From Irineochytrium annulatum (taxonomy: Eukaryota > Chytridiomycota > Chytridiomycetes > Chytridiales > Chytridiaceae), in NCBI GenBank assembly GCA_027600665.1, contig JADGJL010000002.1:62001-126000 (forward strand): 64,000 nt of DNA, written 5' to 3'. The notes under the pieces were generated by a model. The model saw nothing but the letters and a program-made list of their open reading frames with translations. It ran no database searches and was not told the origin of the DNA. Shown here piece by piece: positions 46,643-56,067 of this stretch. Each line of letters begins with the position of its first letter. Position 1 is the stretch's first letter. A program made the position numbers and the translations under genes.

Positions 46643-48754
46643 TTGACGATTGAATATAATGAACAGCTACGTATATTTGCAATACAGACGCAAAATTCGT
46701 CCTACATTTTCGGAATTAATGAGAGAGACCATCTCCAGCATCTGTATTGGGGTGACCGCGTTGACATTGAGGACAGCGCTCCGTTGCTCCAACTACAATC
46801 CCATAGCTCTTTTGACGCGGAAGTGGAGAGAGAGGTGGAGGAGTACAGCTTCTGGGGAGGTGCATCTTATACAGAGCCATCTCTGAAACTGCGTATGCCT
46901 GATGGTGTCCGCGATCTTCAGGTAAGGTATGACCGTCATGAGATCATAGAACAGGATGGCAGACAGTCGTTGATAATAACGTTGAAGGATCAGGTATATG
47001 CACTTGAGACGCAGCTGATATATCGGGTCATCCCGGAATTCGATCTGGTGGAGCGTTACGCCAATATCATCAATAGGGGACAGAAGGATATCGTGCTGGA
47101 AAGCATGCAATCCGCAGCCTGGACTTTGCCATATCTCCAGGATTACCGTTTGACGCATGTTACGGGGAAATGGTCGGGTGAATTCCAACTGCGCAATACC
47201 ATTTTGACAGAGGGGAAAAAGGTGCTTGAATCACGGAGAGGTTTCACTGACGGTCATGCCAACCCATGGTTTGCCATAGATGACGGCCTTTCGACTGAAA
47301 CAGGCGGCGGGGTATGGTTTGGTGCTCTCGCCTGGAGCGGCAACTGGAAGATGGTCGCTGAGAAGACGCCATTCATGCATGTGCGGGTCACAGGTGGCAT
47401 CCATGATTTTGACAATGAATGGTTGCTGGGTGCGGGCGAGACGTTTGAGACACCTGTCTTTATCGGCGGATTCAGCCCTGAGGGCTTTGGCGGCATGAGC
47501 CACCGCTTGCATCAGTATCAATATGATTACATACTGCCGCGCAGTGAGATCGGGAAAGTGCTGTACAACTCCTGGGAAGCAACTTACTTCGATGTGAACG
47601 CACAGGACCAAATGGCGCTTGCCGAGCGGGCAGCCAAGATGGGTGTGGAGCTCTTTGTCGTGGATGACGGCTGGTTCGGGCAGCGGCATTCCGACCGTGC
47701 GGGGTTGGGCGACTGGAACGTGAACATGGAGAAGTTCCCGAACGGTCTTGTTGAGCTGATTGACCGGGTTCACGGACTGGGGATGGAATTCGGCATATGG
47801 GTGGAGCCGGAGTCGGTCAACCCGGATAGTGATCTCTATAGAGAACATCCAGACTGGGTATATCATTTTGAAACCCGGGGACGAACGGAGCTTCGCAATC
47901 AGCTGCTGCTGAACATTTCCAAGCCTGAGGTTAAGCAATACATTATCCATTTTATGACCGAACTGCTTGGTAACCATGAGATTAAGTTCATTAAATGGGA
48001 CATGAACCGGACCATCACGGAGCCTGGCATGAAGGGTCACCCCATTAACCGCCAGAAAGAAATATGGGTAAGGCATGTCCAGAGTCTCTATGATATATGG
48101 GCACAGCTACGAGCCAAGTTCCCGAATGTCGAGTTTGAGACTTGCGCAGGAGGTGGCTCGCGGATTGATCTGGGCATCTTCCGTTATGCTGACCAATCCT
48201 GGCCGAGTGACAATACGGATGCGTTCGACCGTCTGAGCATTCAGGAAGGATTCTCGTATACGTACGCGCCACGTATGATGACCTGTTGGGTAACCGAGTC
48301 ACCTACAGGAATGAACGGTCGAAACGTCTCCCTGAAGTATCGTTTCCACAGTGCAATGATGGGCACGCTTGGTATTGGCTCCAACCTGAACAAGTGGAGT
48401 AATGAATGGATTGAGCAGTCCGAGGAATTCATCGGTCAGTACAAAGCCATTCGCCACCTGGTACAATTCGGTAGACAATTCCGTTTGACTGCGCTTCGTC
48501 ATAAGGGAGTTACCGCTGTACAGTACAGCGATGCAGCTGGAAGTGCCAATGTGCTGTTCGCCTTTCTTCACTCGCAGAAGCTGGGTGAACCGTTGCCCAG
48601 ACTCCGTCTGGCAGGTCTTCAGGCTGATAAGACCTATATCATTGAAGAGTTAGGGTTATCGGTCCGTGGCCGTGCTCTGATGAACATTGGGGTGGAATTG
48701 CCTTTACGCGGTGATTTTGACAGCCTGGTGTATCGTATTCGTGAGCAGGTATAA
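46643..48754 (+). CDS. GH36 alpha-galactosidase
   Basis: 703 residues from a TTG at 46643, which has AAAGGA at 8 bp. The ATG at 46634 overlaps that site, and the resulting N-terminus would be three residues longer. No signal peptide. The GH36 layout is full length: N-terminal beta-sandwich, TIM-barrel with VLYNSWEATYFDV and DGWFGQRHSDRAGLGDW, nucleophile Asp453 in FIKWDMNRTI, the sugar-binding ETCAGGGSRID, and acid/base Asp523 in WPSDNTDAFDR. It hydrolyses terminal alpha-1,6-galactose of imported oligosaccharides in the cytoplasm. It lies between two terminators, so it is probably transcribed alone. It differs clearly from the two GH-D paralogues upstream. Confidence 0.95.
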   Translation: MTIEYNEQLRIFAIQTQNSSYIFGINERDHLQHLYWGDRVDIEDSAPLLQLQSHSSFDAEVEREVEEYSFWGGASYTEPSLKLRMPDGVRDLQVRYDRHEIIEQDGRQSLIITLKDQVYALETQLIYRVIPEFDLVERYANIINRGQKDIVLESMQSAAWTLPYLQDYRLTHVTGKWSGEFQLRNTILTEGKKVLESRRGFTDGHANPWFAIDDGLSTETGGGVWFGALAWSGNWKMVAEKTPFMHVRVTGGIHDFDNEWLLGAGETFETPVFIGGFSPEGFGGMSHRLHQYQYDYILPRSEIGKVLYNSWEATYFDVNAQDQMALAERAAKMGVELFVVDDGWFGQRHSDRAGLGDWNVNMEKFPNGLVELIDRVHGLGMEFGIWVEPESVNPDSDLYREHPDWVYHFETRGRTELRNQLLLNISKPEVKQYIIHFMTELLGNHEIKFIKWDMNRTITEPGMKGHPINRQKEIWVRHVQSLYDIWAQLRAKFPNVEFETCAGGGSRIDLGIFRYADQSWPSDNTDAFDRLSIQEGFSYTYAPRMMTCWVTESPTGMNGRNVSLKYRFHSAMMGTLGIGSNLNKWSNEWIEQSEEFIGQYKAIRHLVQFGRQFRLTALRHKGVTAVQYSDAAGSANVLFAFLHSQKLGEPLPRLRLAGLQADKTYIIEELGLSVRGRALMNIGVELPLRGDFDSLVYRIREQV

Positions 48755-48772
48755 CGTTCTGTAGAATGGTTT

Positions 48773-48821
48773 AAAAGGAGTGCTTTGCAAGCCAATAGTG
48801 GCTGCATCGCACTCCTTTTTT
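48773..48821. terminator. Bidirectional terminator between GH36 and kinase genes
   Basis: Stem AAAAGGAGTGC/GCACTCCTTTT enclosing a smaller TGCAAGCC/GGCTGCA hairpin, with T-runs for both strands. It serves two convergent genes. Confidence 0.88.
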
Positions 48822-50577
48822 ATTGAATCTCTTTTTGTGGCAGACGGATCTGGACCGTGGTTCCCATGCCTAGTTTGCTATACACTTTAACACCGTAATA
48901 CTCACCAAATTTCAGCTTAATTCTCCGATCCACATTTGAAATGCCATAGCCTCGTCCTTCTTTCTCCTCAAACAAAGACTGAAGCGTCTCACGCCGCATG
49001 CCCATTCCGTCGTCTATAACCGATAAGATGATGCTGCTGTTCTCGATAACGCCCTTGATATGGATATTTAGGGGCCGATCCTGATTCCAAAGCGCGTGAA
49101 TGACTGCATTCTCCACAAAAGGCTGTAACGCAAGCTTCACGGTCGAGTAGGGCAGGATCGATTGATCTATCGTGTAGATGATGTTCAGCTTGCCCTTAAA
49201 TCGAATAAGCTGAATGGCATTATAGCTCTGCGTCAGTTTCAATTCCTCATTGATGGTCAGGATGCTCTTTCCTTTATTCAGGGATATCCGATAAAACTTG
49301 GCCAGATGAAGGACCATATCTTGAATCTGTGGATCTTGATGCTTTACGGCCAGAGAGGAGATCGAGCCGAGTGTATTATACAGAAAATGAGGATTGATCT
49401 GAGCTTGAAGCAGGTCAAGCTCGGCTTCCTTGCTCTGTAACTCCTTCTGGTAGACCTCCGTCACCAGGCTTTTCAACCGGGTTGTCATCTGTTCGAATGC
49501 AAAGTGAAGCTGTCCGATCTCATCACTGCCCATTTGTTCCTCATGGGTAGGGTTAAAATCTCCTCGTTCAATACGCCGGATCATCCGTATTAACGTCCTG
49601 ATGCGTTTGCTGAACAACGATGCGGTAATATAAATGAGCAGCAACGCCACGCCGATGAAGCCTAGTGAAATTTTGATAATAAGCTGAGAGAGAGCTTTGG
49701 CATCCTTGATAATACTGTCATAAGGGAAGATGGATACCGTTTTCCAGCCGTTTTTGAGCGTGTTATAAACCGCTAGAGCCTTTACCCCTTGATACGTTGT
49801 GTCAAATCTTCCTGAAGCCGTGTCGTCAAAATGTTGATGAAGCAGTTCGGGCAGGCTTGTATTAATTAACTGTTTGTCAGCGGAGGACAGAATCATACCT
49901 TTGTCATTTATGATGAAAATATCTTTGCCGCCTGCTTCCTTTTCCATTAAGGAATAGATGACCGACTCCGAGATTTGAAAGACCAGCATCCCGTAGGGAT
50001 ACTGATTACTATTGTTGTTAAGCAGCCGGGCGAGTGTAAACATGGCAGGACCGTTCTCTGTCTGCGGCGTTGAGAGATGAATAATGTTCCCATAGGATTG
50101 CTGCAGCTTGTGGAACAGTTCCGTGTTCTTAACCTCGGGTGTAATCGGTCGGATATAATAATTGTCTTTGGGCAATGATGGATTGTCTGAATAAATGAAT
50201 GCGCTATCAAAATCAGGGTAGGCAGCCATCACAGTGTCAATTCGATTGCCAATGTAATTATAGACGTCCAGATAGGATGGATCATCCTGATACTCGTTCG
50301 TCAGGTAATTGGCAAGGCGGTTATCCAAATAAATAGAGGCGGAAATATGTTCATAGCTGTCCAGCTTGTTCTCCAGATTTTTAGTGATCTGAGCTGTTGA
50401 GTTCGTCATATTGATGTAGATCTGCTCGGTAAGTTTCGTTTTGGTAAGTTCATAGGAAAAATAAACCAATAGCATCATTGGAATGATGGTGACCAGAACA
50501 AATACCATGAACAATTTGGAACGAAAGCTCAGGTTAACAAAAGGCATATATATGTATTTTCGATAGAATTGGCGCAT
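48820..50577 (-). CDS. YesM-type sensor histidine kinase
   Basis: 585 residues; the start at 50577 has GAGAGGG on the minus strand, while the longer frame to 50646 has none. Membrane segments lie near residues 20-42 and about 275-300, around an extracellular Cache-like domain. HAMP, then His397 in QINPHFLYNT, and an HATPase domain with QPFVENAVIHAL, DDGMGM and GYGISNVDRRIK follow. It is not next to a regulator gene; the YesN-type regulator at 40066 is its likely partner, separated by two hydrolase genes. It diverges from importer 2, a position that suits autogenous sensing of sugar uptake (inference). Confidence 0.92.
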   Translation of the reverse strand: MRQFYRKYIYMPFVNLSFRSKLFMVFVLVTIIPMMLLVYFSYELTKTKLTEQIYINMTNSTAQITKNLENKLDSYEHISASIYLDNRLANYLTNEYQDDPSYLDVYNYIGNRIDTVMAAYPDFDSAFIYSDNPSLPKDNYYIRPITPEVKNTELFHKLQQSYGNIIHLSTPQTENGPAMFTLARLLNNNSNQYPYGMLVFQISESVIYSLMEKEAGGKDIFIINDKGMILSSADKQLINTSLPELLHQHFDDTASGRFDTTYQGVKALAVYNTLKNGWKTVSIFPYDSIIKDAKALSQLIIKISLGFIGVALLLIYITASLFSKRIRTLIRMIRRIERGDFNPTHEEQMGSDEIGQLHFAFEQMTTRLKSLVTEVYQKELQSKEAELDLLQAQINPHFLYNTLGSISSLAVKHQDPQIQDMVLHLAKFYRISLNKGKSILTINEELKLTQSYNAIQLIRFKGKLNIIYTIDQSILPYSTVKLALQPFVENAVIHALWNQDRPLNIHIKGVIENSSIILSVIDDGMGMRRETLQSLFEEKEGRGYGISNVDRRIKLKFGEYYGVKVYSKLGMGTTVQIRLPQKEIQ

Positions 50578-50800
50578 TCGAAAGCCCTCTCTTGACTGAA
50601 TATTCGTTGCACAGTTCATCATAGCAGAGTAAATATGGAAATCCAATCCCTCACTTTGTACAAAAACATCTTTAAAAAGCGGTATCTTTCGGAAAATTCA
50701 ACTATGGCAAGCGATCTGCCTCAAATTTATGATAAATAGGAGAGAAGTTGAATCAGATATGGCCGGCCATGCTGCGGTATAGAAAGAGGGAGGGTATTTA

Positions 50801-51757
50801 ATGCATAAGGTAAGCGCTATCAAAACAGTCAGGAGCAATAATCTGATAAGCAGACTAAAAGAGCAAAAATGGTTATTCGTGCTTATGCTTCCTGCCTTCA
50901 TTGCTACATTGTTATTTTCCTATGGTCCGATGTTTGGATTGTATATGGCGTTTACGAATTATCAACCGGGTGGGGGATCGTTCTTTTACCAGTTCTTCCA
51001 TGCCGAATTTGTAGGTTTCCAATGGTTTGAGTATTTCTTTACTACAGGGGATTTCTACCGGGTTATGCGTAATACACTTGCGACAAGCTTGTTGACACTG
51101 TTCTTCGGATTTCCTGCCCCGATCATCCTCGCGCTTGTGCTGAATGAAGCGAGACAGGGATTTTTCAAACGTTTTGTACAGACGGTTTCTTATCTGCCGC
51201 ATTTTATCTCATGGGTTATCGCAGCCAACATTGTAATTACGCTGCTGGCTTCGGATGGAATGCTTAACAATATTCTGGTTCTGCTCGGCATCGTCAAAGA
51301 ACCCGTCGCATTTTTGCAGAACGGGCCTCTATTTTGGTGGATTATCGCATTGTCGAACATGTGGAAAGAGATGGGTTTCAGCGCCATAATGTATCTCGCC
51401 GCAATCGCTTCGATAAATCCGGAGCTCTATGAAGCCGCCAGAGTGGACGGAGCCAGCCGGTTTAAGCAAATGTGGCATATTACACTGCCATCCATGCGCC
51501 CTACCATTGTCATATTGGCTATTCTCGCGGTCGGAGGCATTTTAAATGCAGGATTTGAACAGCAATACCTGCTGCAAAATAATACCGTACTTGAATACTC
51601 CGAAGTGATTGATATTTATGCCTACAAATATGGACTACAGAACAGCATGTTCTCCTACGGGGCTGCTGTAGGGATGTTTAAATCCGTTGTTGCCTTTATT
51701 CTTGTTCTCATCGTGAACCGGATTTCCAGAAAAGTGAACGACCAGGCGTTGTTCTAA
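50801..51757 (+). CDS. Sugar ABC transporter permease (LplB-like), importer 2
   Basis: 318 residues, starting at ATG behind GAGGGAGGG. There are six predicted membrane helices, beginning LFVLMLPAFIATLLFSYGPMF. The EAA loop is YEAARVDGASRFKQMWHITLPS. It heads a three-gene importer operon paralogous to importer 1. A cre-like site overlaps its first codons. Energy-coupling ATPase not encoded nearby. Confidence 0.93.
   Translation: MHKVSAIKTVRSNNLISRLKEQKWLFVLMLPAFIATLLFSYGPMFGLYMAFTNYQPGGGSFFYQFFHAEFVGFQWFEYFFTTGDFYRVMRNTLATSLLTLFFGFPAPIILALVLNEARQGFFKRFVQTVSYLPHFISWVIAANIVITLLASDGMLNNILVLLGIVKEPVAFLQNGPLFWWIIALSNMWKEMGFSAIMYLAAIASINPELYEAARVDGASRFKQMWHITLPSMRPTIVILAILAVGGILNAGFEQQYLLQNNTVLEYSEVIDIYAYKYGLQNSMFSYGAAVGMFKSVVAFILVLIVNRISRKVNDQALF
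50809..50822 (+). promoter_or_regulatory. cre-like site over the first codons of importer 2
   Basis: GGTAAGCGCTATCA matches the cre consensus with one mismatch (first base), starting 8 bp inside the permease gene. Confidence 0.45.
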
Positions 51758-51785
51758 CTATAAAAGACAGAGGGGAGCGCTTGTA

Positions 51786-52676
51786 ATGATTCTGAACAGA
51801 TTCGGGGATCGTATTTTCAAAATAATTGTGTATTTCATTCTTATTCTCGTATTACTGGTTACATTTCTTCCGTTTTGGAATATACTCGTTCTTTCATTGA
51901 ATAGCGCGGAAGATACGGTACGGGGCGGCGTTTACCTGTGGCCAAGGGATCTGACCTTGGATAGCTATCAGCAGATTCTAAAAGATAGCGAGATATTGAA
52001 CGGGCTGTGGGTAACCGTCAAGCGGACGCTGATTGGTGCACCGCTGTCGGTTCTGGTCATTACGATGCTTGCGTATCCGCTAAGTCGGCGGAATCTGATT
52101 GGACGCAAAGGCTGGAACCTGTACTTTATCTTTACCATGTATTTCAGTGGTGGACTCATTCCATTCTACATGGTGCTTAAGGCACTCAACATGATCGATA
52201 CATTCTCGGTATTCATATTGCCAAGTTTGATGAATGTCTTCTATATGATTATTGTCCGTACCTTTATGGAGCAGCTGCCCCATGAGATTGAAGAATCGGC
52301 GAGGGTGGACGGGGCTAACGATCTGACGATTTTCTTCCGAATTGTGATGCCGCTGACAACACCTGTGCTTGCAACAGTGGGCCTCTTTCAAGCCATTGGA
52401 CATTGGAATGCCTGGTTTGATTCCTATGCGTTCACCTACAGCTCGGACCTGAAAACTCTGCAAGCCGTGCTCGTGAAAATATTGAATCAATTTCAGACCG
52501 GTGGCATGATTTCCCAAACGCAAATGTTAGCTAATTCCGCCAAACGAAACGCCGTTTCCAGCGATACCATTCGAATGGCTGCTACGATGGTAGCCACCTT
52601 ACCAATCGTTATGGTGTACCCGTTCCTGCAAAAATACTTTGTTAAAGGCATGACTTTGGGAGCGGTGAAAAGTTAA
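51786..52676 (+). CDS. Sugar ABC transporter permease (LplC-like), importer 2
   Basis: 296 residues, 28 bp after the first permease. There are six predicted membrane helices and the EAA loop IEESARVDGANDLTIFFRIVMP. The C-terminus PFLQKYFVKGMTLGAVKS is the usual end of LplC-type permeases. Forms the channel with the preceding protein. Confidence 0.93.
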   Translation: MILNRFGDRIFKIIVYFILILVLLVTFLPFWNILVLSLNSAEDTVRGGVYLWPRDLTLDSYQQILKDSEILNGLWVTVKRTLIGAPLSVLVITMLAYPLSRRNLIGRKGWNLYFIFTMYFSGGLIPFYMVLKALNMIDTFSVFILPSLMNVFYMIIVRTFMEQLPHEIEESARVDGANDLTIFFRIVMPLTTPVLATVGLFQAIGHWNAWFDSYAFTYSSDLKTLQAVLVKILNQFQTGGMISQTQMLANSAKRNAVSSDTIRMAATMVATLPIVMVYPFLQKYFVKGMTLGAVKS

Positions 52677-52803
52677 TCTGTTCCATAATCCGGTTACAGG
52701 GAAGGCTTGTCCGGTGGTCTCTCCCTGAAAGGGGGTGGGCAAAGATCGTTTTGGAAATGCTCAATCTAGCACAACAGGAATTTATTCATTGGGAGGAATT
52801 AGG

Positions 52804-54414
52804 GTGTCAATGACAAAGACTAAAAAATGGATGACCATGGGGATTACAGCTGCATTAGCGGTTGGTTTGCTGGCGGGTTGCTCCTCCAATAATGGGGAGA
52901 ACAATACAGCAGGTAAAGACGGGGAACAAGGGCCGATTACGCTGACTTGGTTTGATGGCAATACCAAAGGAGAACCATTTACCGATGCAGTTGCCCAGGA
53001 AATCACCAAAAAGACGGGCATAGAGATCTCCATCCAGCAGCCAACAGGTAATCCAACGGAAAAACTGAGCCTGATGCTCGCCAGTGGTGACTATCCGGAT
53101 GTGGTAGTCATGAGCCGAGGAGATGCTTCCCTCGACAAATACATTTCAAGTGGGGCATTCATTCCACTGGATGAGTTAATTGAGAAATATGGTTCTGATC
53201 TGAAAGAAATGTACGGAGATACCTTGACCAAAACACGTAATACAGACGGCAAGAACTACTATCTGGCAAACTGGTATGGACTCGACAGTGATCCGGTTTT
53301 TGGTATGCTGATGAGACAGAGCCTGTTGGAAGAGTTTCTTCCGGACAAAGCAGATGGTTCACAGCCCCTCACAACAGACGAATTCGAAGTACTCCTGAAA
53401 AATTTTAAAGAGAAATACAATACGATTGATGGCAAAGAGTCCATTCCGATGACGATGAACGGGGAGAACATGGGTGCGAATCTGGGCACATTCAAAGGCA
53501 TGTGGGGCTTAAAAACGTATTATGACAACAACGGACGTCTGCAATATGATGTCAAGGACCCCAAATATCGCGAGATGCTGTTATACATGAATCGCTTATA
53601 TAGAGAAGGTCTGATCGAAAAGGAATTTGCGATTAGCAAAACACAGACCTGGATTCAAAAGCTGACGACTGGTGCGGTATTTGCTACCCCAGGTGCATAT
53701 TGGGACCCGGGGAACGGCAATGCGGCCTTGAAGAAGGATGGCGGGGAAAAGAATCAACTCTTTGCTTACAAAGTTGTTGCTCCAGGTGTAGATCCGACTC
53801 AAACGACGTTTGGCCCAAGAAGTTCGCTTGGATGGGATGCAATCGCCATTACCAAAAACAACAAACACCCGGAAGAAACGATAAAGCTGTTTAATTATCT
53901 GGCGAGTGATGAAGGACAGCATTTGCTGCTGTGGGGCAGGGAAGGCGAACAGTACACCATGGTGGATGGCAAGCGACAACCAAAACCTGAATTCCTGCAA
54001 AGCTTCAAGGATAATTGGGATGATACGGTGAAGAAAAGCGGCGTTCGCAAATGGTTATGGTTTATCAAAAATGGTCTGGACCCGAACGGACAGCCGTATG
54101 ACATGGCAGTTAAATTCCAGCGCAGTGAAGTGGATGAACTGGCCATTAAGAGTCTGGGCGATTCCGTATGGGATACTGCGCAGTATGACAACCTGAATCC
54201 GGATGGGGGAACACCTCAAGCTCTGACCGCCCAGAAGGTGAAGGATATTATGGATCAGAGTATTACGAGAGCCATTATTGCCCCAAGTGAGGCCGAAGCC
54301 AATTCGGTATTCGACAAGATGCTGGAGGATATGAAAAAGGCTGGCGATGAGAAAGTGGAAGATATCATTAACGAGAAATATGCTCAGCGTATGGAACTGT
54401 GGTCTTCGAAATAA
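52804..54414 (+). CDS. Extracellular solute-binding lipoprotein of ABC importer 2
   Basis: 536 residues from a GTG at 52804, placed 7 bp after GGGAGG; an ATG at 52810 is possible, and the frame back to 52735 is rejected because it delays the signal peptide. The lipoprotein signal ends LLAGC, with Cys26, followed by a polar linker. The mature protein has the LplA-type phrases KLSLMLASGDYPDVVVMSRGD and AITKNNKHPEETIKLFNYLAS. It binds an oligosaccharide outside the membrane for the two permeases. A terminator follows. Confidence 0.93.
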   Translation: MSMTKTKKWMTMGITAALAVGLLAGCSSNNGENNTAGKDGEQGPITLTWFDGNTKGEPFTDAVAQEITKKTGIEISIQQPTGNPTEKLSLMLASGDYPDVVVMSRGDASLDKYISSGAFIPLDELIEKYGSDLKEMYGDTLTKTRNTDGKNYYLANWYGLDSDPVFGMLMRQSLLEEFLPDKADGSQPLTTDEFEVLLKNFKEKYNTIDGKESIPMTMNGENMGANLGTFKGMWGLKTYYDNNGRLQYDVKDPKYREMLLYMNRLYREGLIEKEFAISKTQTWIQKLTTGAVFATPGAYWDPGNGNAALKKDGGEKNQLFAYKVVAPGVDPTQTTFGPRSSLGWDAIAITKNNKHPEETIKLFNYLASDEGQHLLLWGREGEQYTMVDGKRQPKPEFLQSFKDNWDDTVKKSGVRKWLWFIKNGLDPNGQPYDMAVKFQRSEVDELAIKSLGDSVWDTAQYDNLNPDGGTPQALTAQKVKDIMDQSITRAIIAPSEAEANSVFDKMLEDMKKAGDEKVEDIINEKYAQRMELWSSK

Positions 54415-54428
54415 TTGGAAATCAACTC

Positions 54429-54465
54429 AAGAGTGTCCCGGGTGATTGCTCGGGGCTCTTTTTAT
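54429..54465 (+). terminator. Terminator of importer 2 operon
   Basis: Imperfect stem AAGAGTGTCCCG/CGGGGCTCTT followed by TTTATTT. Confidence 0.75.
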
Positions 54466-54880
54466 TTGTGGATGCATTTAATCATCCTGTTGCTGTCGCG
54501 GGACAAGAGATTTTTACCGATTAGAGTGTTACCCAATGATTATCATGACAGAAATGATGTGGCGAGATAAAAGCACAATTCGCTTAGTGCTTCACCGAGC
54601 AGGTAATGTTTCCTTGGAGTCATACTGTTACCGAAATTTTGCGTTGTGTTTCCGTTTCTGGTTATTATGTTTTTTTTGTACATATTAAAAAACGTCCCTG
54701 ATGCTCGTTTTTAGAGTTTTTATCAAAAATACGTATACGGGGATTAATGGTGGTTTTCATAAGGGTAACGGCCCTGTTTTGTTGCTTAAAAAGCTATATT
54801 GACCTATAGTTTTAGGTCTATTATTATGTTGGGGAACGCGTTCGCATTGTTTGAGATATCGTTGTTGAGGAGTAGGTAGA
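54466..54880. other. Intergenic region before the antiporter gene
   Basis: About 415 bp without a gene, AT-rich, marking the boundary of the carbohydrate locus. Its last part holds the antiporter promoter. I see no gene remnant, RNA element or repeat in the first 300 bp. Confidence 0.6.
54799..54827 (+). promoter_or_regulatory. Promoter with internal dyad before antiporter gene
   Basis: TTGACC at 54799-54804, a 17-bp spacer and TATTAT at 54822-54827. The spacer region contains the inverted repeat GACCTATAGTTTTAGGTC (54801-54818), a probable repressor site. Confidence 0.6.
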
Positions 54881-56044
54881 ATGGAGTTTATATGGTATTT
54901 GGCTTTAATCATTGTTAGTACAAAAATAGTAGGACATGTATCCGTGAAATTGGGGCAACCCTCTGTTCTTGGGAAATTGGTTGTCGGTATTATTTTGGGA
55001 CCTGCAATTCTGGGGTGGATTGATAATAATGAATTCATTCATTATGTCTCTGAAGTAGGTGTGTTATTACTTATGTTTATTGCTGGATTAGAAACTGACC
55101 TAAATCAGTTAAAGAAAAATTGGAGATCAGCAGTTGCTGTTGCTTTTGGTGGGATTATACTTCCTTTTGCAGGTGGATTTGGAGTAGCAGATTTATTTGG
55201 ATTATCTACGAACTATGCACTTTTTATGGGAGTTTTATTCAGTGCAACATCTGTAAGCATTTCAGTACAAGTGCTAAAGGATATGGATCGTTTAAGTTCT
55301 AGGGAAGGCACAACCATTCTTGGAGCTGCTGTGGTAGACGATATTTTAGTTGTTATCCTTTTAGCATTTATGATGAGTTTCTTGGGTACAGGTCAGGATG
55401 TATCCTTGGGACTTCTAGTAGGAAAGAAAGTGCTGTTCTTCATAGGTATATTTGTTGCAGGGGCATTTATAGTTCCTCGTGTTATGAAATGGCTCTCAAC
55501 TCTTAAAGTAACAGAGCCCATAATATCAATCGCACTCTTCATTTGCTTTGGATTTGCATACTTTGCTGATCTGATGGGTATGGCCGGTATAATCGGTTCA
55601 TTTGCTGCCGGTATTGCAATCTCACAAACAAATTTTAAGAATGTTATTGAAAAGAAGATCGAGCCCATTGCATATTCAATTTTTGTGCCCGTATTTTTTG
55701 TAAGCATTGGTCTCAATGTTTCATTTGAAGGTGTAGGTCAACAGATCGGATTCCTTATCGTTCTAACCGTTGCTGCTGTTTTGACTAAATTACTCGGCGG
55801 TGCATTGGGAGCAAAGATTACAGGATTCAGCAATGTTTCTTCTTTTGCTATAGGAGCTGGGATGGTATCACGAGGAGAGGTTGCATTAATTATTGCATCA
55901 ACTGGTTTACAAGCAGGACTTCTTTTACCTGAATACTTCACTTCAGTTATTATAATGGTCATACTTACAACTTTAATAGCGCCACCATTGTTAAAGGTGT
56001 TATTTAATCCACGTCAGGGGATTGCTTCAAAAGAAGCCGGGTAA
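54881..56044 (+). CDS. CPA2-type cation/proton antiporter
   Basis: 387 residues with about 11-12 hydrophobic segments, starting behind GAGGAG. The family marks are visible: LGQPSVLGKLVVGIILGPAILGW in the first helices, MFIAGLETD, SATSVSISVQVL and the paired acidic AAVVDDILVV motif that carries the exchanged ion. The CPA2 family exchanges Na+ or K+ for H+ (GerN/NapA/KefB relatives). It has no C-terminal TrkA-N domain, so it resembles GerN/NapA more than KefB. The gene is visibly richer in A/T-ending codons than the carbohydrate genes upstream. It is followed by a small gene that may be co-transcribed. Confidence 0.9.
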   Translation: MEFIWYLALIIVSTKIVGHVSVKLGQPSVLGKLVVGIILGPAILGWIDNNEFIHYVSEVGVLLLMFIAGLETDLNQLKKNWRSAVAVAFGGIILPFAGGFGVADLFGLSTNYALFMGVLFSATSVSISVQVLKDMDRLSSREGTTILGAAVVDDILVVILLAFMMSFLGTGQDVSLGLLVGKKVLFFIGIFVAGAFIVPRVMKWLSTLKVTEPIISIALFICFGFAYFADLMGMAGIIGSFAAGIAISQTNFKNVIEKKIEPIAYSIFVPVFFVSIGLNVSFEGVGQQIGFLIVLTVAAVLTKLLGGALGAKITGFSNVSSFAIGAGMVSRGEVALIIASTGLQAGLLLPEYFTSVIIMVILTTLIAPPLLKVLFNPRQGIASKEAG

Positions 56045-56067
56045 TAAAGTAAAAGGGGGCGACTATT

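Noticed and set aside
47231..48076. 281-codon minus-strand frame inside the GH36 gene
   Set aside because: Antisense shadow of the catalytic GH36 domain.
54835..54850. AACGCGTTCGCA before the antiporter gene as a further cre site
   Set aside because: Several fixed consensus positions fail.
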